Assembly: GCA_902582315.1 (NCBI GenBank)
Contig: CACHRP010000009.1
Span: forward strand, 1-40,521
Direction: 5' to 3'
DNA from: an uncultured Pelagibacteraceae bacterium
GTDB lineage: Bacteria; Pseudomonadota; Alphaproteobacteria; Pelagibacterales; Pelagibacteraceae
DNA length: 40,521 nt
The notes under the pieces were generated by a model that was not told the origin of the DNA, ran no database searches, and saw only the letters and a list, made by a program, of their open reading frames with translations. This document shows positions 1 through 7,844 of this stretch, in pieces (position 1 is the first letter of the stretch; the number at the start of each line of letters is the position of its first letter). The translations under genes and the position numbers were made by a program.

Positions 1-499
1 CATCTGCTAATGCTCTATAAAATTCACTATTTGTTACTGCAACACTTTCGTAGATATAACCCCTATATTTTCTATAGAAATAATAAACTTGTTTGTCTTC
101 TATCTCCCACATTTTATATCCTTGCCAGTCTTTACTTTCAGGGTCAACACTACCAAAGTTTGCAATTACATAATTTCTTACTAATTTGCTTTTACTTTCC
201 TCGTTATCTGGTCCATTTTGAACTTCTATTTCAACTGCACCAACTTTTTTATTTAATATATATCCATTAATTAAAGCGTTCCCTAGTTCTACTTCTTCAC
301 AAAAAAATTCAATTGGACTATAAAATTTTGTTACATTATAAAAATCTGAAATATCTTCATCTTCAATTGTGCCAAATATATCCTCTACGGTCGATTTATC
401 TGCTCCAATATCAATATTTAACAAATTACAAGCCTTGCTTGATGCAGTCATTAATAAGTTAAACAAAAAAATAATAAAAATTAATTTTAAATTTCTCAT
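1..499 (-). CDS. Exported protein of unknown function, 3' end cut by window edge
   Basis: The reading frame opens at an ATG at 499 and stays open for 166 codons to the window edge, so the C-terminus is missing. The N-terminus (MRNLKLIFIIFLFNLLMTAS) is a typical Sec signal peptide, probably cleaved before the SKACNLL stretch. The mature part has two visible cysteines (in KACNLL and FFCEEVE) and is rich in acidic residues. It starts 7 bp after the PilX-like gene, and an AGGA lies in the end of that gene about 12 nt upstream, so it looks like the last visible member of the pilin operon. I recognise no family. It is too small so far, and too unlike PilY1, to be the usual adhesin found at this operon position. 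A periplasmic accessory to the pilus is a guess from context only. Confidence 0.75.
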   Translation of the reverse strand, partial: MRNLKLIFIIFLFNLLMTASSKACNLLNIDIGADKSTVEDIFGTIEDEDISDFYNVTKFYSPIEFFCEEVELGNALINGYILNKKVGAVEIEVQNGPDNEESKSKLVRNYVIANFGSVDPESKDWQGYKMWEIEDKQVYYFYRKYRGYIYESVAVTNSEFYRALAD

Positions 500-506
500 A
501 TATTTT

Positions 507-1187
507 TTATCCTGCTGAGGGTAGAACCATAACGCTTTCCAATGGTATCACGACCTCATCATCGTTATACATTCCACAAGCATAAATTTTATATGCTGTA
601 CCCATAGTAACAACATCTATCGCTGTTGCTGCAATACTAGAGCCTTCCTCAGTATACGAAGCTCTACCCAAGTTTACCATAAAATATTCATATGTATATT
701 TTTTCAAAACTTCTTTCTCTCTATCTATTTCTTTTGAACTTCCATCATCAACCGTAAGTTGACCAAATATTGGTTCAATTAAATTATAAAAACTAACATC
801 GCTATTGTGTTTTACAACTGGCAAAGCTTCATCGCTGTGGAAAGTTATATTTTTAAAACTATTGTAACAAGCAGATCTTGCAGATTTTTCAATTTTTTGA
901 TCATTATCTGGTGGCAAACCTTTTGTTGCTGGATCTCTAGATGTCGTGCAACCATCGTCACCACATGTTGTTGTCCATTTACCTATAAAAGAATTAATTA
1001 TGTCTTTTTCTGCTTCCAATAGAGCTGTTTCGGCAACATAAAATGCTTGCTGATATTGGTCACTAGTATTATTTGCGCTATGATCACTAGAGGTAACTAC
1101 AATTAATGAACCTCCCATCAGCGACATAACCAATAAAAGCACAAGTGATAAAATTAAAGTAAATCCTTTTTCTCTTTTTCTTCTCAT
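507..1187 (-). CDS. PilX-like minor pilin (type IV pilus)
   Basis: This 226-residue protein has a short basic leader (RRKREKG) followed by FTLILSLVLLLVMSLMGG, a class III prepilin signal cleaved after the Gly by PilD. The residue at mature position 5 is Leu, not the usual Glu. Lack of Glu5 is typical of PilX/GspK-like subunits, which sit at the fibre tip and help initiate assembly. After the hydrophobic helix comes the Q-Y-Q-Q-A-F-Y-V-A-E-T-A-L-L-E-A-E pattern common in PilX-family proteins. The globular part has four Cys that could form disulfides. The ATG overlaps the stop of the PilW-like gene by one base (TAATG), so translation is probably coupled. Family placement rests on the N-terminus and gene order; the C-terminal domain is not recognisable by eye. 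Confidence 0.8.
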   Translation of the reverse strand: MRRKREKGFTLILSLVLLLVMSLMGGSLIVVTSSDHSANNTSDQYQQAFYVAETALLEAEKDIINSFIGKWTTTCGDDGCTTSRDPATKGLPPDNDQKIEKSARSACYNSFKNITFHSDEALPVVKHNSDVSFYNLIEPIFGQLTVDDGSSKEIDREKEVLKKYTYEYFMVNLGRASYTEEGSSIAATAIDVVTMGTAYKIYACGMYNDDEVVIPLESVMVLPSAG

Positions 1188-2176
1188 TAATTAATTCCTA
1201 TATTTCTAGTAAAAATACTCACAACTACTGAGTCTCTCAAATATTTATCATCAAAAAATTCTTGTGTTCTTTCCTCTGTCAAACCTTTGACTAATCTTGG
1301 TTTGGTTGATGAACCAGCCTTTGCATAAAAATCTTTTTTTGATCTGAAAGTTAATCTCATATCAACTTGTCTAATTCTATAAAGATCGGTACTGCTCTCA
1401 TTGATTGGTAAAGGATAAGTTTGGGTTGTTTCATTAAAAAGATGTTTGCCATTAGAGTCAAATAATAAAAATTCCATGTCAACTAAATGTGTTCTAACAA
1501 GTTGAGCAGGGTAACATTCCTCTGGAGAAGTAAACCAGTCTCCTTTAGGAGCATCAGGATGCTCTACCCAGCACTCTTTAGTTTTATATAGTGCGAATAA
1601 TTTTTCGTCTGTCTGACTATTCATTCGATCTGCAAAATAAGTAATTCTATATTTTTTATATTTTTGCTTAGGATCTCTTTTATCAAAATCTCCGTAAACT
1701 ACCGAAATTCTGTCACAACAAATACCACTTATATTAGTTGTAACATCAATTGTATCTGATGCTTCGCTATCAGTAGTTTCTTCATCAACTCTTACAATGG
1801 TTTCAACACCGTCTGCAGGTATATAGCCTAAAATATTTCTCTCAACTATTAATGGGTCGTGACTATCAATTAGATCACGGCCTTCTTCTGTTCCTGATAT
1901 GTGAGTCAAGTTTTCGAATGCTGGGATATCTTCAGTATTTTCGCCATAGTAATATTTAAATCCAGCTAGTCTAATATCTTTGACCATCATTCCAACTAAA
2001 TCTCTAGATGATCTGCTAACACTTGCTTTGTCTACAACTTGATTATAACTATTATTAACAACGGTATAAGTTGAAAACAGAGCTCCCATCATCAAAGCTG
2101 TAACACATATACCTATCAATAATTCAATTAAGGATACACCAGCTATATTTTTTAAATGTTTATCAGTCAAACTCAC
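1187..2176 (-). CDS. PilW-like minor pilin (type IV pilus)
   Basis: This 329-residue protein has a prepilin leader ending in KNIAG and then VSLIELLIGICVTALMMGA, with Glu at mature position 5 as required for pilin assembly. The long globular domain, with comparison-type phrases such as QVDMRLTFRSKK near residue 270, fits PilW. In PilW-type proteins this tail usually describes a beta-rich head. The start is GTG at 2176: an AGGA lies 5 nt upstream inside the preceding gene. It overlaps the PilV-like stop by 14 bp. The head contains the paired Cys motif SGICCD. I infer a role in priming the pilus; the major pilin and the assembly ATPase are not in this window. Confidence 0.8.
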   Translation of the reverse strand: MSLTDKHLKNIAGVSLIELLIGICVTALMMGALFSTYTVVNNSYNQVVDKASVSRSSRDLVGMMVKDIRLAGFKYYYGENTEDIPAFENLTHISGTEEGRDLIDSHDPLIVERNILGYIPADGVETIVRVDEETTDSEASDTIDVTTNISGICCDRISVVYGDFDKRDPKQKYKKYRITYFADRMNSQTDEKLFALYKTKECWVEHPDAPKGDWFTSPEECYPAQLVRTHLVDMEFLLFDSNGKHLFNETTQTYPLPINESSTDLYRIRQVDMRLTFRSKKDFYAKAGSSTKPRLVKGLTEERTQEFFDDKYLRDSVVVSIFTRNIGIN

Positions 2177-2924
2177 CTTCTTCCTTCGCTATATAATCTG
2201 CCTGAAAATATAAAAATTTTCTTTTTTTACCACCGTTAGTATTTATTTGAATTCTTCCAATATAAATTTCATCATTATTTGATATTTTTGGATTTTGTAC
2301 ACAATCGGCATCGGCACAAATTTTATAAACTTTTACACTTTTAACATCATTGTCGTTTTTACATTTTAAATATCTGTCACTATTTATTATATTGCTCCAT
2401 CGTGCCATTTTATTTCTTGGAGCACCTTTTTGAGTATCATTTAAATAAATACTTTTAATTTGTGACTTCGATAAAAATTTACCTTTATCTGCACTGCATG
2501 TTTGTGATTTCGACGTTGTTTCACCTGCATCATTAGTTTCCTCTACTGTTGTTCCTGCATTCCATCCTCCCTCTAAATACTCAGCAAATTTCATAATGGT
2601 AGAAGAGTTTAAAGCTTTGCCGTTAGGCTCAACGGGTCTTCCACGTTCGTTCACGTTTATTGTATTACGGTTAGGATCAATTCCATACAATTCATCACGA
2701 GCACCTAAAACATCCTCTGCTATTAGAGCAGTTATATAATTTATTTTTGTTCTTTCGCTTGAAACATCAATAGAGTTCACGGAATAATTTACTAATTGAA
2801 ATACAGCAATAAATCCTATTCCTACAATTGCGGTTGATACTAATGCCTCAAGTAAAGTTAAACCTTTTATGGCAAAATTTTTAGCAGTTTTATTTATTGA
2901 GTGTACCATGATCCATTTGTCCAT
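2163..2924 (-). CDS. PilV-like minor pilin (type IV pilus)
   Basis: This 253-residue protein has the leader AKNFAIKG followed by LTLLEALVSTAIVGIGFIAV, a class III prepilin signal with Glu at mature position 5. The pattern LEALV.....G...V is characteristic of PilV/GspI-like minor pilins. Four Cys occur in the head (SQTCSAD, LKCKND, ICADADC). Two starts are possible: ATG at 2924 (MDKWIM) and ATG at 2909 (MVHSIN). Neither has a strong ribosome site, so the longer form is given; the shorter would give a leader of more ordinary length. It overlaps the upstream FimT-like gene by 31 bp (or 16 bp with the shorter form). Confidence 0.8.
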   Translation of the reverse strand: MDKWIMVHSINKTAKNFAIKGLTLLEALVSTAIVGIGFIAVFQLVNYSVNSIDVSSERTKINYITALIAEDVLGARDELYGIDPNRNTINVNERGRPVEPNGKALNSSTIMKFAEYLEGGWNAGTTVEETNDAGETTSKSQTCSADKGKFLSKSQIKSIYLNDTQKGAPRNKMARWSNIINSDRYLKCKNDNDVKSVKVYKICADADCVQNPKISNNDEIYIGRIQINTNGGKKRKFLYFQADYIAKEEGEFD

Positions 2925-3580
2925 TTACTTAACATTATATTACCAAATCTACTCCATTTTATCGAAAAATAATTATCACCATCTTCGTCAGATACAATAA
3001 TTTCATCTCTCACATTTGTATCTCCTCCGCTTGATACCCGCATCAATGTATTACCACTATAATAAGATCCATCTTTTGAAAAACATACCATGCCCACATC
3101 TGTCGATGAAAATTGAGTACTAATAGAGGGATCATCGCCTGACGAGGCTGGGTAAGATAGTTTAATTTTATCACTTATCTCAATTGAGTTCACAGTAAGT
3201 TTATTACTTGTTTCGCCTTCATCATCCCATATCAATTCGTCTGAGCACCTAGTTTCAGAATTATAAAAATTAGTTTCAGCCCCCTCTTCGGTATACCTTT
3301 TTCTAACTAATTCTGTAAAATTATCCATTTTCATTCCATTAGAATAAATCTTATCATTTTCTACAACAAATTGAACGAAACCATAATGGCCTCTTTGTAC
3401 TTGTGAATAAATATCTTGTATAACGCTTGAAACTTGTAATGCTTGTGTTCTTACAAGTCTGTCCTTTCTCCATTTTTGAAAAGGTTGGAAGCCAACACCC
3501 GCTAAGGCACCAATTATGACAACCACAACTAATAATTCAAGTAATGAAAATCCTTTAACTTTCTTTTCCTGCATTTGCAT
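2894..3580 (-). CDS. FimT/GspH-like minor pilin (type IV pilus)
   Basis: This 228-residue protein begins QMQEKKVKG and then FSLLELLVVVVIIGALAGVG, a textbook prepilin N-terminus with Glu at mature position 5. The stretch after it (FQPFQKWRKDRLVRTQALQV) matches the FimT/GspH layout, where the helix is followed by a basic segment and a beta-sandwich head. I chose ATG 3580 because AGGA sits 7 nt upstream; an in-frame TTG at 3583 and ATG at 3574 are alternatives. The start lies inside the end of pilT, a 26 bp overlap. Two Cys are in the head. It probably joins the PilV/W/X-like subunits in a priming complex. Confidence 0.82.
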   Translation of the reverse strand: MQMQEKKVKGFSLLELLVVVVIIGALAGVGFQPFQKWRKDRLVRTQALQVSSVIQDIYSQVQRGHYGFVQFVVENDKIYSNGMKMDNFTELVRKRYTEEGAETNFYNSETRCSDELIWDDEGETSNKLTVNSIEISDKIKLSYPASSGDDPSISTQFSSTDVGMVCFSKDGSYYSGNTLMRVSSGGDTNVRDEIIVSDEDGDNYFSIKWSRFGNIMLSKWTNGSWYTQ

Positions 3581-4568
3581 CAATTTTTCCTGCTGTTACC
3601 AAGTTTTCTAAAGATTTAGACATTGTTATCATTCCATCTTTAACAGCCGTTTGCATGATGCTTGGGATCTGATGAATTTTTGCTTCTCTTATTAAGTTTT
3701 GAATTGGAGCAGTACATTTCATTATTTCAAAAGCACCAACACGACCTTGACCATCTTTTGTTTTTAATAATCTTTGTGTAACAACCATTTTCAATGAAGT
3801 TGATAATTGCGCACGTATTTGAGCTTGTTGCTCAGGTGGAAAAACGTCAATAATTCTATTTATAGTATTTGGAGCTCCACTAGTATGAAGTGTTCCAAAA
3901 ACTAAGTGTCCTGTTTCAGCAGCTGTCAAAGCTAAACTTACAGTTTCTAAATCTCTCATCTCACCAACTAAAATTACATCAGGGTCTTCCCTAAGTGCTG
4001 CTTTAAGAGCGCTTGCAAAAGTTTGTGTTTGTTTACCAACTTCTCTGTGTGAAACTATACTTTTCGAATCGGTGTGAATAAATTCAACGGGATCTTCGAC
4101 TGTTATTATATTTGCGGTTCTTGTTTTATTAATTTCATTTACTATCGCAGCTAGTGTTGTGGATTTTCCTGATCCTGTCGGACCAGTTACTAAAACTAAA
4201 CCTTTATGCATATCTATAATATCATATAAAGCATCAGGCAAATCAAACTGTCCCATTTCAGGAATTTTGCTCTCTACTCTTCTTAGAACTGCAGCAGGTC
4301 CATTCAATGTTTTGTAAAAATTTGCTCTAAACCGTAAACCACTTATTGTAACAGCTGAGTCTAATTCATGTGTATCTTGAAATCTTTTAGTCTCATGTTC
4401 GTTGCAATTTGTTGTAAGCATATCAATTAGATCTTGCGGTTTAACCATTGCATCTTTAACCATAACAATCTCACCTGTTTGTCTATACGCTAAAGGAGAT
4501 CCAGATCTAATGTGAAAATCTGAAATTTTTTTGTTGTTTTTTGCTAATTCTTCTAATTTTTCAAACAT
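3555..4568 (-). CDS. pilT: Type IV pilus retraction ATPase PilT
   Basis: This is a 337-residue secretion-superfamily hexameric ATPase, normal length for PilT. It has the N-terminal PAS-like domain (SDFHIRSGSPLAYRQTGEI), Walker A GPTGSGKST at 129-137, Asp box ITVEDPVEFIH from 155, Walker B with DVILVGEMRD ending near 206, and the His box around HLVFGTLHTSGAPNT from 221. The C-terminal segment around 288-300 (APIQNLIREAKIHQIPS) corresponds to the AIRNLIRE retraction motif of PilT. This, with the lack of PilB-type N-terminal extensions and zinc cysteines, separates it from PilB. PilT powers depolymerisation of the pilus at the inner membrane and thus twitching or DNA uptake. It is first in the minor-pilin run. 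Confidence 0.95.
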   Translation of the reverse strand: MFEKLEELAKNNKKISDFHIRSGSPLAYRQTGEIVMVKDAMVKPQDLIDMLTTNCNEHETKRFQDTHELDSAVTISGLRFRANFYKTLNGPAAVLRRVESKIPEMGQFDLPDALYDIIDMHKGLVLVTGPTGSGKSTTLAAIVNEINKTRTANIITVEDPVEFIHTDSKSIVSHREVGKQTQTFASALKAALREDPDVILVGEMRDLETVSLALTAAETGHLVFGTLHTSGAPNTINRIIDVFPPEQQAQIRAQLSTSLKMVVTQRLLKTKDGQGRVGAFEIMKCTAPIQNLIREAKIHQIPSIMQTAVKDGMITMSKSLENLVTAGKIDANAGKES

Positions 4569-4576
4569 GATAATTT

Positions 4577-4612
4577 TCTAACATAATAGCCGTGTTGGAA
4601 TAAATTTTAAAC
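4577..4612 (-). promoter_or_regulatory. Possible pilT operon promoter
   Basis: In the 126 bp divergent gap between pilT and the SGNH gene, the minus strand carries TATTAT about 15 bp upstream of the pilT ATG, with TTTAAA 17 bp further upstream as a weak -35. The -10 match is good and the -35 poor. The rest of the gap is A/T tracts without other recognisable sites. No obvious ribosome site precedes pilT. Confidence 0.3.
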
Positions 4613-4694
4613 TGTAGAATTGGCTCAAAATAGTCTACAAAATTGTTATTTTTCAATAAATTTTAACAAATTTTTGAAAAAATAATTTATCTAG

Positions 4695-5804
4695 ATGATT
4701 TTTTTAAAAAAACTATTTGATTTAGCAAAGATTCTTATTTTAACTTTTGTATTTTCATTAATAATAGATTTTTTTCTAGGTTCAAAAATTCTCAAATATT
4801 TTGATACCTATTTTGCAAAGTCACAATTTTATGAAAGATTAATTCGAATTGATCATCCTATTTATCATCATACTTTGAGGGAAAATGTTAAGTATACTAA
4901 TAACGTAAGTTTTATAGATACGTATGAATTATGTACCAACAACCATGGTTTCAAATCAAAGTGCAATCAAATCACTGACAAAAATTATGATTTTGCATTT
5001 ATTGGAGATTCTTTTACTGAGGGCACACCAATTGAATATGAGGATAGTTTTGTAGGAATATTTAGTGAAAAAACACAATATAAAACTGCAAATCTTGGTA
5101 TAGTTTCATACTCTCCAAAAATTTATTTATCAAAAGTAAATTATCTTATTCAACAAGGTTTTGATTTTAACCATGTTGTTGTCTTCATCGATATTAGTGA
5201 TCTTTATGACGATACTAATTTCTACTCTATTGATCAAAATCTTAAAGTAACTGAAAAATATTCAGAAAAGAAAAACCTAAAAAGAAGAAAATTTCTTAGA
5301 AATAACTTTCCACTTACAAATTTTTATATGTTTGTGATTAAAAAATATAAGTTAACAAATAATAATGTAAAAATGGAAAACCTAGTTGAAAAACCAACAT
5401 TCACTGACAAAGTAAACCTTAAAGCTAAATGGACATACTCAGATGATGATAAAATAGAAGGATATGATGTAGGAGTTAAAGAGGGTAACGAAATAATGGT
5501 TAGACATATGGAAAAACTTTATGAAATTTTATCTCAAAATAATATTAAACTTAGTCTGGCTGTATATCCTTGGCCACATCAGTTAGAAAACGATGTGGTA
5601 AACTCCATTCACGTAAAAATATGGCAGGAATTCTGTAAAAATAAATGTGAAAATTTTATTAATTATTTTCCAATTTTCTTTGATGAAATGAACAATTCTT
5701 CATACTTAGAAACTTATAAAAAATACTATTTCAAAAATGATCCACATTTTAATAAAATTGGACATAAAGTCTTAGCAAAAAAATTAATTGAAATTTTTAA
5801 ATAG
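4695..5804 (+). CDS. Membrane-anchored SGNH-fold protein
   Basis: This 369-residue protein has one N-terminal membrane segment (about residues 10-29, ILILTFVFSLIIDFF) and an extracytoplasmic SGNH-hydrolase-like domain. The nucleophile block is FAFIGDSFTEG with Ser106, and the C-terminal block is DPHFNKIGH with Asp349 and His351, close to the end as expected for the family. This fold includes GDSL esterases and the AlgX/AlgJ/PatB-type O-acetyltransferases of cell-surface polysaccharides. Having an anchor and no acyltransferase-3 partner nearby, the substrate cannot be told. Modification of a surface glycan is my inference. It stands alone on the plus strand between two minus-strand runs and shares a divergent gap with pilT. 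Confidence 0.75.
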   Translation: MIFLKKLFDLAKILILTFVFSLIIDFFLGSKILKYFDTYFAKSQFYERLIRIDHPIYHHTLRENVKYTNNVSFIDTYELCTNNHGFKSKCNQITDKNYDFAFIGDSFTEGTPIEYEDSFVGIFSEKTQYKTANLGIVSYSPKIYLSKVNYLIQQGFDFNHVVVFIDISDLYDDTNFYSIDQNLKVTEKYSEKKNLKRRKFLRNNFPLTNFYMFVIKKYKLTNNNVKMENLVEKPTFTDKVNLKAKWTYSDDDKIEGYDVGVKEGNEIMVRHMEKLYEILSQNNIKLSLAVYPWPHQLENDVVNSIHVKIWQEFCKNKCENFINYFPIFFDEMNNSSYLETYKKYYFKNDPHFNKIGHKVLAKKLIEIFK

Positions 5805-5812
5805 ATCTAAAT

Positions 5813-6154
5813 TTAATAAACAAGATAATAAATAACCCAAACAATCAAAGAATACTCAAAAAAAGTTTTTGACATAACCAATTGTTTTTCAGTAAATTTT
5901 GAAGCCAAAAATTTACCTAAAAATTTAAATCCTAAATGAACCAAAATAATTGAACAAACAACACCTATTATAATAAATTTAATAGAAAAATTTTTATATC
6001 CAAAATAAATTGCAGCAATCAAAGTTAGCCAGGAAACATTAGATATAAATACTTTAAAAATTAGACCAGCTTTTTTACTAAAAATAGACTGTGTCTTAAT
6101 TAAAGAATAGGACCAAATTACTCCAATCAAAAAACTAGTATATTTTATCAGCAT
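5813..6154 (-). CDS. Small polytopic membrane protein, unknown
   Basis: This 113-residue protein is mostly hydrophobic, with about three to four membrane helices: near residues 3-20, 33-52, 60-78 and 97-112. There is no signal peptide cleavage site and no motif I recognise. The basic segment SIFSKKAGLIFK between helices 1 and 2 and KFTEKQ between helices 3 and 4 are probably cytosolic. The ATG at 6154 follows the exported-protein gene by 15 bp, so it may be the last gene of the barrel/exported-protein unit. It ends 8 bp from the convergent SGNH gene. No function is proposed. Confidence 0.6.
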   Translation of the reverse strand: MLIKYTSFLIGVIWSYSLIKTQSIFSKKAGLIFKVFISNVSWLTLIAAIYFGYKNFSIKFIIIGVVCSIILVHLGFKFLGKFLASKFTEKQLVMSKTFFEYSLIVWVIYYLVY

Positions 6155-6169
6155 ATATTTATTAAAAAA

Positions 6170-6955
6170 TTATTTAATTGTTATTGTTACGTTGGGCTCT
6201 TGAGGATCAAAGTAGCAGAGATTTGCTTGAGTAGGATGTTCGCTTGCTTTAATTGCTGTAGAGGTTCCAAAAGAAATATCAATTACAGGTGCAATCAATG
6301 CTACCGTGTAAGGAGCGGTAAGTTCATATACCATAACATGATCGTCTGAAGTACTACCATCTGCGTGTTGAGTTTGAAAAGTAGAAATTGAACCTTGATC
6401 ATAAGTTACAGTTTGTGCATCAGATAAACCTAAGTTACCACATTCCGTATTACCACAAAGTTTCATTTGATCATTTTTTAAATACAAATCTGCTTCAGCA
6501 GCTGTTCCACCATCCTCGATTACCGGGGTTCTGTCATATTTTTCATTAGCACTTAAACCACCGCCAGGATAAGCAGAGCCAGATAGTGCAGCAGTAGTTG
6601 TGCAGTTATCATCTACACCTGTCACTTGTAAGTCAGCTTTTATCGTAAATTTTCTATCAATAGTAACTCTCATATGTGTATATGTTACTCCAAGAGGTAA
6701 AAGTGCTGGATCACCATATGAAGCTGCTGATGAACCAGCATCAGTAGATGCAATATCAACTGTTTTGTCAGTTTCTCCGATAACTATAGCATTTTCACAA
6801 CTTGTAACACTTGTACTAGCTGTACAAAGTTCAACTTTTTTCATGGTAACTTTATATACAGTTGCAGCACCTGTGGTACTTGCTGAGTACAAATTACTAG
6901 TTAAAATAAAAAATAATATTTTTACAAAGATAAAATATTTAAATAATTTATTCAT
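6170..6955 (-). CDS. Exported protein of unknown function coupled to a barrel gene
   Basis: This 261-residue protein starts with a clear Sec signal (MNKLFKYFIFVKILFFILTS) ending near LYSA. The mature chain is Ser/Thr/Ala/Asp-rich, low in Lys/Arg, and carries several cysteines (VELCTAS, TSCENA, DDNCTT, KLCGNTECG, NLCYFD), a pattern typical of disulfide-bonded beta-rich proteins outside the cytoplasm. It ends in a beta-like strand (PNVTITIK). It recalls pilin- or fibre-like surface proteins, but I recognise no domain. The ATG overlaps the stop of the inverse-autotransporter-type gene by one base (TAATG), implying coupled synthesis. It could be a partner or cargo of that barrel; this is inference from position alone. 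Confidence 0.7.
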   Translation of the reverse strand: MNKLFKYFIFVKILFFILTSNLYSASTTGAATVYKVTMKKVELCTASTSVTSCENAIVIGETDKTVDIASTDAGSSAASYGDPALLPLGVTYTHMRVTIDRKFTIKADLQVTGVDDNCTTTAALSGSAYPGGGLSANEKYDRTPVIEDGGTAAEADLYLKNDQMKLCGNTECGNLGLSDAQTVTYDQGSISTFQTQHADGSTSDDHVMVYELTAPYTVALIAPVIDISFGTSTAIKASEHPTQANLCYFDPQEPNVTITIK

Positions 6956-7797
6956 TAATCTGTTCTCGAAATTGTAGATGTTCCTTTAAACTCTACTACT
7001 ATTTTATTATTTCTCTTAACTTTGCTTATAAGCTCCCCACTCATATCTTTTTCCTCTTTCCATGGACTTTGGCTTAAAAAACCATCCTGTAACGAGGGAC
7101 CTGATCTTGGAGGATATACAAACATTATTCTTGCATACCATTCGTCTTCTAAACCCTTTTTATCTTTATCATCATATGCTAACTCTAAATTTAGATTGGG
7201 GTTTAATAATAATTCTGAACCTAGTTTAGTTCCTTTTATATCATCTCTATCTCTTCCAAACCATTCATAAGCATTTACAAATATATCGGCCCAATGCATA
7301 TACGGAACTTGGGATGCTAAATTTAAGTCATAACCTTCTAAAGCTTTTTCCTCTTTTTTCCCATCTCCTGCATTTAGATAATAGTTAGCAGAAAAGTCTA
7401 ATACAGCATTTCTTGCCTCTAATCCTAAGCTTGTTCTTGAGTTGCCATAACTATCATAATCCCAAAAAACATTGTAGCCTGTCATCATTGTGTTATCGTC
7501 ACTTAAAATTCTTTGACCGAAGCCAAGGTTACCCACTGTTCTTTCTGAGTTATTTTTTTCTGTATTGAATAAAGAGAACTGAGTAAAAAGATTTCCATTA
7601 CCAGTCCTATCAATTTCTCTTACACCAAGAATACTATAATCTGGTTTGTGATTTTCTCTTAAGTCTAAACTTACTTCTGTGGTGCCTTCTCCAGGTATTA
7701 AATCAGCAATTATATTTGAAATTTTATTTGTTAATTCGTCTGCATTAGATGATGTAAATATGAAAACTGTAAATATTGCTATAATAATGTTTTTCAT
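6955..7797 (-). CDS. Inverse autotransporter-type outer membrane beta-barrel, no passenger
   Basis: This 280-residue protein has a signal peptide (MKNIIIAIFTVFIFTSSNA) and then a domain resembling the intimin/invasin inverse autotransporter beta-barrel. Evidence is the run of alternating aromatic strands with family-type phrases: LFTQFSLFN, NLGFGQRIL, MTGYNVFWDYD, RTSLGLEARN, LDFSANYYLN, EGYDLNLASQVPY and ADIFVNAYEW. The C-terminus contains VKRNNKIVVEF, matching the linker that in intimins (pattern V-x-R-N-N-x-I-V-L-E) precedes the first passenger domain. Here the protein stops about 13 residues later, so there is no passenger. There is also no LysM domain before the barrel. The gene is coupled to the downstream exported-protein gene. 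The family call is moderately strong; function is open. Confidence 0.75.
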   Translation of the reverse strand: MKNIIIAIFTVFIFTSSNADELTNKISNIIADLIPGEGTTEVSLDLRENHKPDYSILGVREIDRTGNGNLFTQFSLFNTEKNNSERTVGNLGFGQRILSDDNTMMTGYNVFWDYDSYGNSRTSLGLEARNAVLDFSANYYLNAGDGKKEEKALEGYDLNLASQVPYMHWADIFVNAYEWFGRDRDDIKGTKLGSELLLNPNLNLELAYDDKDKKGLEDEWYARIMFVYPPRSGPSLQDGFLSQSPWKEEKDMSGELISKVKRNNKIVVEFKGTSTISRTD

Positions 7798-7844
7798 AAT
7801 ATATTTTTTAATTCATTAAATGTATATTGTATATATATAAATAT

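Noticed and set aside
6600..6977. 125-codon open frame on the plus strand opposite the exported-protein and barrel genes
   Set aside because: Opposite a gene with a clear signal peptide and coupled start; the plus-strand frame has no motif.
6955..7797. Frameshift separating the barrel from a passenger in the next gene
   Set aside because: The downstream gene has its own signal peptide and the stop lies after the linker, so it is a distinct gene, not a broken continuation.
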